Shown piece by piece: positions 30,620-40,966 of a stretch of DNA of 40,966 nt. Location of the stretch: assembly GCA_000934385.1 (NCBI GenBank), contig KN880650.1, positions 1 to 40,966 of the forward strand, read 5' to 3'. Source of the stretch: Cylindrobasidium torrendii FP15055 ss-10. Taxonomy: Eukaryota; Basidiomycota; Agaricomycetes; Agaricales; Physalacriaceae. The notes under the pieces were generated by a model that was not told the origin of the DNA, ran no database searches, and saw nothing but the letters and a program-made list of their open reading frames with translations. The position numbers were made by a program, and so were the translations under genes. Positions within the stretch are counted from its first letter, which is position 1. The number at the start of each line of letters is the position of its first letter.

Positions 30620-32507
30620 ATGTCGACTTGGCCGAAAGCCAACGACCCGATAGTCAAAGTCAGCAGTGTTGCTAGACATATTCATGGGTGGTCTTGGGCG
30701 ACGGTACGTGCAATCATGCCACTGGCGCTGTCTCGTCTAATAACAGTCCTAGTATCCTGTAGTGATGGGCACTGGCGCTGTCTACCTCACCCTCTCTGCT
30801 CTGAAAGACCATCCACCATGGCTGCACACCATGGAGATCGTGTTTTGGTCCATATCAATATTTATCTGGACTTTGAATGCATTGATATTGACCCTCCAAG
30901 CTATACGTGCGTGGATATGTCCATTAGCAATGCTCACCATTAATTCCTTGCAGTATTCCCTCAACGAACCTTGAGACTGATACAGCACCCTGTTGAAGGA
31001 TCATTCGTCCCTCTCATGGTTAGTCGCTGACTACAACCATTTGTGTATTTTGACTCACCTTGTCGTAGGCGCTGTGTCTGGCCCCAATCTTCTTGGGAAC
31101 ACTCACTTACGGGAAAGTTAGCGCCGGCTTTGCGTACATCCTCTTCTGGTGCGTGCCGGTATTTCGCGAGAAGATCTGTATGCTGATCCATTGCTTGTTG
31201 CGCATAGGTTGTACGTCTCCGTAGCACTCTCTATCTGTTTGCCTATGCTTGTCGTGTGGTTCGCTGAGCCCCACGACCTCACCCACTTCACGCCTGCCTA
31301 CGCATTTTTGGTAAGAGCACCTCCACCTTCCTTGGGCGCCACTTATCTCATGTCGGCAGATTTTCCCCATGGTCAGTGCCGCCCCCATTTCCCCGTGAGC
31401 TGCCACTTACTTACCTGGATGGTAGATGCTGGTTGGTGTTGTCGCATTCAGCGTCATTCGCGTGATGGATCCCACTCAAGGCAGGACCATGGGTGTCCTA
31501 TTGGTTGGATATTTCTTCCAGGGTTTGTCTCCTCGCCAATGTTCGAGCATTAAGCTGACTGTGTACAGGTCTTGGCTTCTTTATGACCTTCTTTTACTTG
31601 TGCATCTACGTGATGAAGTGTGTTCATCCTAAACCGTGCATGAGAACATGACTGACTCTCACGAAGAATCATGACTACTGGGATATACGAGGGCCATCAA
31701 GCAAATGCAGCCTTTATCGTTTGTGGACCCCCAGGATTCACCGCATTCGCACTCATCAATTTGAGTAAATACTCGCGGCAAATGTACGTCGTAAATCAAG
31801 CCAACGCCGCCACCATCGCTGATGATTCGTAGCCTTGCATCCCAGCCAGATCTTGAAATATCCGGCGAGATGTGGTACTCGACCAATGTGCTGGCCGCAC
31901 TCATGCTCTACGGCCTTGCGATCTACTTCTTCGCCTTCGACGTCCTGCCCTACTGGAACAAATTGCACCGCACCAGGCAGGGACTCGACGAAATCCTCGG
32001 ATGTGCGTCTGACAAGCCACATATTCTCACGAAACCTTCTCACACATCCCCGCAGATTGGGCGCTTACATTCCCCAACGTCGGCTGGATCCAAGCCACCC
32101 GCAGCTTTGGAGACGTATTCGGCTACGAAGTGTTCAACAAAATACACCTCATTATGACTATCATCATATGTTGTATCTGGGGTATCCTTGTCGTCCTCAC
32201 CGCCAAGGCTTTCTGGAAACGCAAAATCCTCATTTCTTCTGCCGACGATGTTCTTAAGGATGCATGGCTTTGGCCTCGACGCCCCGCTGGGACTGGCCCT
32301 GTGTTGGTCCACGAAGATCTGGAGAGCGCCGTTGCATTCCAGCGCTCGCCGATGGGGAATGGGGGGCCTGGGCTGTCAAGCGGGACCACAACAGCCTCGG
32401 TCAGTATGGTCAACCTGGGAAAACCGGACTTGGATATGTACCAACGCCCAACCCGTCCAGCAACTCGCTTTTACGAGTCAACGGATAGGACAAAGGAGGA
32501 TAGGTAG
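30620..32507 (+). CDS. TDT-family transporter (Ssu1/Mae1-like)
   Basis: Eleven exons (30620-30703, 30753-30906, 30954-31018, 31069-31148, 31208-31310, 31360-31371, 31426-31522, 31568-31616, 31667-31783, 31833-32002, 32056-32507) encode about 460 aa. The N-terminal GWSWATYPVVMGTGAVYL is the TDT signature in the first membrane helix. After the second helix come FPQRTLRLIQHPVEGSFVPL (the conserved HPV/P turn) and LAPIFLGTLTYG. About ten membrane helices can be counted. The family includes Ssu1 sulfite exporters and Mae1 malate permeases, and substrate cannot be told from motifs alone. The C-terminus has a 90-residue hydrophilic tail. Exon 6 is a 12-nt microexon coding IFPM. Intron 9 uses the donor at 31784, not the nearer GTAAAT at 31764, because only this keeps SRQILASQPDLEISGEM in frame. 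Confidence 0.82.
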
Positions 32508-32722
32508 AGTTTTTGCCTTGTATTTTAGATGTTTTCTTTCTGGGACTGTCGTTAGATGACTTACTTGAGGTCTGATATATGTAGAGTAGTGTATACCCTG
32601 CAGGAGTCCTGCATATTGTCCAAGCCTTCCAAAGGTTCCCCCAAGAACCGTAGATATATCGCATTGCTTTCGCGACTACTCAAACCTAGATAATTTATCC
32701 TTACCAACCTCCACTTGTTGAA

Positions 32723-34191
32723 TTATGCCGTAGCGATGAACTTCATCGCGTTCGACGATATTGTTGACAGCGTGATCTCCTCGGTTGGCGGTGGGCCATC
32801 CTCGTCTTCGAACCCTGGTCGAACCAGCTTCTGGATGGTGCAGACGTCTGCGGATACCGTTAAAATGCGCGCCAGCTGCAGCATAATTTCGGGCGAGAAA
32901 GTGGCCGGATTCAAAGAAAGCTCCTGGTGAAAGGTTTAGAAAATGGATTCAAATGCCTCAAATGCCAACACACCTTCCATGCCAGGATGCCAGCGACGTG
33001 TTGGGAGTTTAGCACCGCAGGAGCAAGTGGATAGACATCGAAGGACGCGTCTGCGTCTGCCCAAATCTTTTCATCCTGAGAAACTGGAACCTCTGGTTCG
33101 CCGTAATCCAAAGTGGTGGTATGCTCGTCGACAACCATTGATTCGTCCTGGGGGTTGGCTTTGGAGCTTGATTGCCGTCGTTTCTTTTTGGATTTGGTCC
33201 ACATCCCTTCCTCCACGTCCACACTGGTGACGAACATGTTCCGCGGGAGGTCGCTGCGCTCTGATGGTGGAATGAAGCGGTACGAGTTTTGGCTGGATGC
33301 AACAACAACTGGAGGAGATGTAGGGGCGACGACTGGGACGGAAGGTACTTCAAACACAATCTTGGAGCCGGTCGGATGAACTAGAGCCTGCTTGTAGCCC
33401 TTCTTCTTATTTTTGTTTCCCATCGAGAACATATGCAAACTCAGATCGGCATCCTCTGGAGAAATGTCCTGCGCGTTCGCAGAGGATAGGTTCTTTGGTG
33501 GTGGTGGCGGGGCGGCCTGTTGAAGCGGAACTCCTGAAGCGAGAGCCTTGTCATGTAGCTTTTTCAGACGTCTTCGCTGATTCCGGCTCTGTGTTTGTGC
33601 CAGTCCTTGGCCAGGCGGCACATGTTGGCGGTTTGAGGTCTGTCGAGGTGGCCTGCAGATTGTCAATGGGGCGAGTTTCACACACAGAAGTATCCGTACG
33701 GTTTCTTCGCAATGGGGATAGACTTTGGGGCAGAGGAGTCGCTGGAATCGGAGGAGGACTCATCTTCAGACGAGGAATCGTCTGAGGAATCATCTGAGGA
33801 GTCCGAAGAATCCGAGGACGACTCCGAGGAAGATGAAGAAGACAATTTTGCACGCTTTTTGTGCACGGGTTCTGAGGTATGTTGAACTTTCCGCCTGGAG
33901 AGCATGTGGGAACGCACCAATTGCATCTGCCTTGCGTTTCTTCGAATTCACCTTCAGCTTGATCACAAGCAAGTCTCCTTCTCGCAATATTCCATTCAGA
34001 GGCAGCTCCTCAAGAAGCTCGAAGCCGTCCATTTCCAAAGTAAAGCCATCGGGAGTGACCATTCGATCTTTGAGTGCTGGTGCAGTTGAACATAATGACT
34101 TTTTGAGGATTTTGAGCGGTGCTTCCGGATCGAATGGAAACCAAAATTTAGACACTGAGAGTGGTGGGTCGCATTGAATTCGCAATCTCAT
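32723..34191 (-). CDS. coilin-like protein
   Basis: Four exons (34191-33918, 33871-33700, 33652-32974, 32923-32723) encode about 441 aa. Residues 1-90 (MRLRIQCDPPLSVSKFWF, then FTLEMDGFELLEELP and LREGDLLVIKL) match the self-association N-terminal domain of coilin. A basic KKRKAD follows, then a long Ser/Asp/Glu tract of Nopp140-like character. The middle has TQSRNQRRRLKKLHDKAL, a short basic motif typical of fungal coilin homologues. The C-terminal third has MFVTSVDVEEGMW and a small domain ending in MKFIATA that may correspond to the atypical Tudor region. Coilin organises Cajal bodies and snRNP maturation in animals and plants; fission yeast Mug174 is a fungal counterpart. The N-terminal match is the strongest evidence. 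Confidence 0.68.
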
Positions 34192-35017
34192 TGTATTTCG
34201 GTAGGGTATTCCAGACGCGTGGAGGAGCAGAGAAGAGAAGAGGCATGCTCGGGCCGGCAGTCCGAGCGATCATTTCACGGTCACGCCACGCAGTTTCGAG
34301 CATTTCGACGATTCTGATTCTGAACCAGCATGTCCACTGGTGTCTTTTGCGTGCTTTTGGCTGCGCATAACGAAAGTTGCCTCTGTAGCCAGCCTTACGT
34401 CAGCCTCCGAAGTCAACTCAAAACCAACGCAGTACTTACCACACACGCCTTGTGAGCGTGGTGACCGGTGAACAGCTAGACCTTTTCATCCCTTTCTACC
34501 ACCCAGTTACCGGTCAAGAATCGCGTGTTCCGCGTCCAAGCGCCTCGAGTTCATCACCGAATCGAGTCATTCTTGTTCTGCATCATGTCGTCCAGGTTGA
34601 CGCGTATTGGAGGGAGTAGCCATGCTATTTTCTCCGCGAGAAATAGGTAGATTAGGTTCGATAAGGAGATACTCGCATGTTGGAACCTGGCGCCATCATA
34701 GCGGAATTGTGTGATTGTTTATTCGTGGACTACAAGCATTTGAGTGTACATTTCTGAGTGTACATTGAGAACGGCATTTTCGAGCGGCCGCTCATCCACC
34801 TCTGCCTGGTGTTCGCAGGTCTTCACCCCAAAAATTGCACCCTGTTATAGCGTTTGTTGCAAAGATAAGGCCGGTCGACGCCGGACCGGGGTATTACAGG
34901 CCCCGATCCAGGCATTAAGCACACGCGTTATGCAGGCGGCAACTTGGACCATTTCCGTTCTTTATCTCTGACTCCCACTAAGCAGTCGCCCTTGCCCACT
35001 TTGCGACTGGATACCCA
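34192..35017. other. divergent intergenic region, coilin-like / MFS
   Basis: This is 826 bp between divergent genes. A small imperfect hairpin (CCGGTC to GGACCGG, about 34872-34889) is visible. No gene, tRNA or transposon was recognised. It contains the promoters of both genes. Confidence 0.45.
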
Positions 35018-37372
35018 ATGCCCGCCCAGCCAGTCGTCGATGCTACCATAGCCATTGACGGCGAATCCATCACCGTCTGCTCTCCCTCAACTTCGCGTTC
35101 CCGCCAGTCACCACAGTCTCTCGTATCCCCAATGCACATACCGTCAGAGACCGACCCGCTCATTGGGCCTGCTCGCAGGAGCAAACCATTCTACCGTGCA
35201 CGTCCACTATGGTGCGTAAATCCACCTCGTCAATAGCTCCATTTCTCAAAGCGCCCACAGGATAGTACCCTTTGCTATCACTGCAGCATTAGTGGTGTGT
35301 GGCGTGTGATACATGCTCCTGCAGCTGTTACTGACATTGGCACAGCGCGGCATGACCGCAGCCCCGCGAATAGAGGTCTTTACCCAGCTTGCCTGCGCTC
35401 AGATACATCCCCATCCCTATAACCATACTGTTTCTGCAACCTCCGCCGACTCACTATCATTCCACGGCGCACCCTCCGCACCAAATCTTCCACCTCTTTG
35501 GATATCGCTCGAAGAGGGCGAAGAAGACCCCCGTCATCTTCCCTCGCGACAATGCATGAACGACCCCGCTGTCCAGGGCTATGCCGCCCGCCTCCAGACA
35601 ACGATGATCACCACCATGGGGCTCCTCAGTGTGTTGAGTACTGGCTGGTGGGGCCACTTTGGCGAGCGCTTTGGCCGTACCAAGGTCCTTGCCATTGCCA
35701 CTCTCGGCCTCTTCCTCACGTAAGTACAATGACTGCCTCCTGGAAAACTGCTGACAAGTCGATGATAGTGATATGACCTTTATCCTTGTCTCAACTCCCG
35801 GCTCACCGCTTGCATCCCATGGCCACAAGCTACTCCTTATTTCTCCCATTATCGAAGGTTCATTGGGTGGATGGTCTACATTACAAAGCGTAACCAACGC
35901 CTACATCTCGGACTGTACATCGTCCGGCTCGCGTGCCTCCGTATTTTCGCGCTTCGCTGGCGTCTTTTTCTTTGGTTTCAGCATGGGCCCAGCGCTGGCA
36001 GGCTGGTTGATTCGCAACAAGATTGGCCTAGCGCCTGACGCGGAGACCTCTGTTGCCCCAGTCTTTTACATCGCATGCTTGTGCTCCTTCCTCAACGTCT
36101 TGTTCACACTCTTTGTGGTTCCGGAGAGTTTATCCGCCGATAAACGTGCTGCTGCACAAGCCTCATACCGAGTTCAGCACTCTGCGAAGGGCAAGGGCAG
36201 GGCGCTCAGCGGTTCTGCCCCACTGGCGGATAATGAAGGAGCTAGCACGCAGGAGGAGCGCGACGAAGCATACGCAGATGTGGGCGTCATCCGTACCTTC
36301 CTCAGCCCGATGGCCTTGTTTTATCCTGTCAAGCTCACGGACGCGAGTACCAACAAGACTGCCCGTGATTGGAGTCTAACTTTCATGGGGATGGGGCTGT
36401 TTGCCACGACTTTGGCAACGGTGGGTCGCATTCCTTATCAACGCTCGCACGTTGCTGACTTATTTGGTTGTAGGGTATTTTCCAGATCAAGTATTTATAT
36501 GCCGACCACGTCTACAGCTTGGGGGCTGAGAAGCTGAGTTATTACATCTCATTTATGGGCGGCTCGCGAGCCGTGTTTATGCTGGCCCTCCTCCCTTGTA
36601 AGCTTTGACCGTTAGCTTCAGCTTTGTGGTATGCTCATACTCAATAGTGTTCATCTCCACCTTCAAGCCCAAGTCAAAGAACGCTGGCAAGTCGACACCC
36701 GGGAAACCGACCAAAGCACACCTTGGCCGCGAGATTGGGTTTGACCTGCTCGTATCTCGCCTGTCTGTCATGATTGATATTATCTCCAACGTCCTCGTTG
36801 TTATGACCCCCTCCCCGACCTACAAGGTTCACCAGCTCTTCACCGACTCCGTGTCTTCGTCTGCCAGCGCGCCTACGCCTGCGTCAAGTCATAGCTTGGC
36901 GCTGTTCGTGATGGCAAGCGGTCTTGGCTGTATGGGATCCGGGGTCATCCCTGCCGTGCAATCACTCGCTCTCCTCATCGTCCAAGCACGCACTCTTGTT
37001 TCTGGCGGCGAGGTCACCCAAGGCAAGGGCGGTGAGGGTGTTGGCAAGATATTTGGCGCGTTTGCCGTCTTGCAAGCAACCGGACAGATGATCCTAGGCC
37101 CGATGATGTTTGGCCTCATCTATAGCAGCACGGTGGCGACATACCCCAAGGCCGTGTTTGCCGTCGCTGCTTGCGTGCTCGTTTTCGGCCTTGTCTGTCT
37201 CTTGCTTGCGCAAAGTCCTCTGCAGACGTTCAAGAAGGCGAAGCGCCGACTAGCGGACGAAGAAGAGGCGGCCCGCGGACGCTCAAGGGTGAGCAAGGAT
37301 GTTTGGAATATCGACAGTGCCCCGTCCTCCTCAGGTTCTTCTGGATCGAGCGCAGGCCCTAGCTCTCTGTGA
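35018..37372 (+). CDS. MFS transporter
   Basis: Six exons (35018-35211, 35261-35294, 35346-35719, 35769-36420, 36474-36597, 36648-37372) encode about 700 aa. A hydrophilic N-terminus of about 65 residues (ending SETDPLIGPARRSKPFYRAR) precedes the membrane core. The loop between helices 2 and 3 has GWWGHFGERFGRTKVLAIA, the MFS motif A (GxxxDRxGRR-like). About 12 helices are visible, with a long central loop containing KGKGRALSGS. Helices 7-12 follow, with GAFAVLQATGQMILGP as a clear repeat of the family. A large loop carries APTPASSHS, and the C-terminus is Lys/Arg-rich then Ser-rich. It looks like a plasma-membrane or vacuolar drug:H+ antiporter-type MFS of the fungal TetA/HIAT1-like group. 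The substrate is unknown. It converges on SNF1 with about 200 bp between stops. Confidence 0.85.
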
Positions 37373-37569
37373 GCATCATAGACGCAGTCGGGCAATTCGA
37401 ATGGAGGATAGTATATATATTGTAACAGTATAACTTATAGCGTGCTATGCAACCCTAGTCCTATCCTAAACTAACATACATTCATTTACTTGGAAGCATT
37501 TCGATTTAGATACAAGCATATAAACAAGATTGAAACTAGTGGATTCGTGAGGGAGAAGGGTTAAGTCCG

Positions 37570-39811
<2,242 letters not shown>

Positions 39812-40526
39812 CCAGCAGGGTGCGGGGAAAAGGAGGCACTGAGTCTGATGCCCAATACTAAATTGTGCTTGCCCATGTTAGCCTGGGCCATCTAATGATC
39901 AGGGAATCCAGACTCCACGCTCACGTGGTCTTCGAGCTTTTCACACTCACGACGTCATGTGTATTCGCGAATCCGACCCAGCCAACTTGAAAACCACAGA
40001 CCACCAAGCATGCGTTGTTGAGTGATTTGGGAGAGAAGCTAGTGATCAAAAGGGGCAAGAACGAAACCTTGAGTCAATACTGGCGCGGGAGATCTCGAAA
40101 GCAAGTTTATTATCCTCAAACACTAGCACCACAATTGCAAGTTGCAGTCTTCGTCGGTCAACCTGGTGCCCCCCTGGAGGCAGGAGCTGATAGCATGTAG
40201 CCTCTAACTCGATTTCTGTGCGTTGACATGGTCGGCAATTATTCAATGTCGTGCGACGTGTGGTGACCATACTGGCATGTTAATGTACATCAACCCCGGG
40301 CCCACCACAAAATGTCTACCCACCATTCAGACCCCAGAAGTCCGCTCCCCATAGTTTTCGCTTGGAACCCCCCGCCGCCACCGAGATAGTCATCCTTAGG
40401 GATGAACTAGCCTCTCATCCGCATTCTCGCCGAGCTTTACGTACCTCCCGGACTTTTCCACACAAACTCACCACCCCAAGGCAATCGATCCCAGGCGCTT
40501 TCATCCCCTCCCACCATCACCCTGCG
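39812..40526. other. intergenic region with SNF1 promoter
   Basis: Upstream of SNF1 there is a GC-rich then AT-rich stretch without a supported gene. A CACGTGGT sequence (39943-39950) may be a bHLH-type E-box. The region near 40293-40345 is C-rich. No RNA gene was recognised. Confidence 0.4.
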
Positions 40527-40634
40527 ATGTCGACTGCCATAACAATTCCACTCTCTTGGAAGCCTCTAGACATCGCTCTACGATCGTCAGACGGTCTGGT
40601 CATCCGGACGCACAAGGCTCTCCAGGACCCCTGA
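40527..40634 (+). pseudogene. possible BTB/POZ N-terminal fragment
   Basis: From ATG 40527, 35 codons read MSTAITIPLSWKPLDIALRS, continuing SSDGLVIRTHKAL and then a TGA. The pattern of a short strand, DIALRSSDG, a hydrophobic residue, then H-K resembles the opening of BTB/POZ domains (as in adVxLRSSDGxxFxvHk), which should continue for about 90 more residues. Here it stops just before a repeat block, so it is either a truncated gene or an exon whose continuation lies outside the window or beyond an intron I cannot see. Weak call based on one motif. Confidence 0.3.
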
Positions 40635-40647
40635 TTATGCCGCTTAA

Positions 40648-40801
40648 GGTCAGGTCAAAAATCCGGACAGACTTTGATCGGACCCAGGTAGAGCCCCTTC
40701 CCAATTCGGACAAAAGCGGAGCCACGTGGGTCAGAGGTCAGATGCAAAATCCGGACAAGCTTCGTGGCCAGCGTGGAGGTCAGATCCAAAATCCGGACAG
40801 C
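40648..40801 (+). repeat. three degenerate direct repeats with ATCCGGACA core
   Basis: Repeats at 40648-40670, 40736-40760 and 40778-40801 share the consensus GGTCAGRTNCAAAATCCGGACA, with spacers of 65 and 17 bp. Related shorter matches (TTCGGACAAAAG at 40705-40716, CATCCGGACGCACAAGG at 40600-40616) lie beside them. Such a cluster could be subterminal repeats of a transposon or a local satellite. The window ends before any terminal inverted repeat can be checked. Confidence 0.65.
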
Positions 40802-40966
40802 GACGCATATCATATCATCATGGTATGATCATCCGGCCTCTCACGTTATGAGCATCTACCTTACTGGTTCATTCAACATTGTACAACAGCGCTGTAGTCT
40901 GCTACAAATTACTGGGTTGATTTCACTTGATACTACGGGTGTGAAGTCTGGATATGTATTGAACAG
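40802..40966. other. right edge, no feature recognised
   Basis: Only 165 bp remain. It contains CATATCATATCATCATGGTATGATCATCC, a short AT-rich part-palindromic stretch, and no gene or obvious element. Confidence 0.4.

Noticed and set aside
31764..31832. GTAAAT at 31764 as donor of TDT intron 9
   Set aside because: It gives the wrong frame with the TAG acceptor; the donor GTACGT at 31784 keeps frame and restores the conserved membrane-proximal sequence.
34860..34900. GC-rich hairpin as a possible tRNA
   Set aside because: The pairing is short and no cloverleaf, A-box or B-box could be assembled.

Overview
The window is nuclear DNA of a filamentous basidiomycete, most likely an Agaricomycete. 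The evidence is gene-dense eukaryotic sequence, many spliceosomal introns of about 45-55 nt with GTRNGT donors and CTNAY-like branch sites, 100-bp or shorter divergent promoters, and a gene set typical of this class (P450, APH-like kinases, TDT and MFS transporters, a SNF1 with basidiomycete features). No phage, plasmid, bacterial operon, CRISPR array, rRNA or tRNA was recognised. I resolved splice sites by hand by requiring GT-AG (once GC-AG) junctions that keep frame and restore family-typical protein sequence, so exon models are inferences.

Layout, left to right: a perfect-arm hairpin in the left flank; NOP12 (minus) divergent from an inositol monophosphatase (plus); a BAR/I-BAR-like protein (minus) divergent from a tail-anchored SAM-domain protein (plus); an HMG-box factor; an AhpD-like protein; VPS37 (minus) divergent from RRP40 (plus) with 75 bp between their ATGs; a cytochrome P450; a 14-exon cytosolic methionyl-tRNA synthetase (minus); a nitroreductase-like protein; FUR1 (uracil phosphoribosyltransferase); an epoxide-hydrolase-like protein (minus); MED19 (minus); a tandem pair of APH-like kinases; an orphan fungal protein (minus); a TDT/SSU1-like transporter; a coilin-like protein (minus); an MFS transporter; and SNF1 (minus). 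The right edge holds a short BTB-like N-terminal fragment that runs into a small array of TCCGGACA-containing direct repeats.

Most genes are housekeeping and do not form a pathway: ribosome biogenesis and RNA decay (NOP12, RRP40, coilin), translation (MetRS), Mediator, ESCRT-I, pyrimidine salvage and energy sensing (SNF1). The less ordinary material is structural. It comprises two 8-nt microexons in the MetRS gene, a 12-nt microexon in the TDT transporter, a GC-AG intron in SNF1, 35-nt introns in two genes, a mosaic tandem kinase duplication in which the second copy has ATG changed to ATA at the first copy's start, and repeats at both ends. I found no clear new multi-gene system. The nearest candidate is the divergent BAR/SAM-TM pair.
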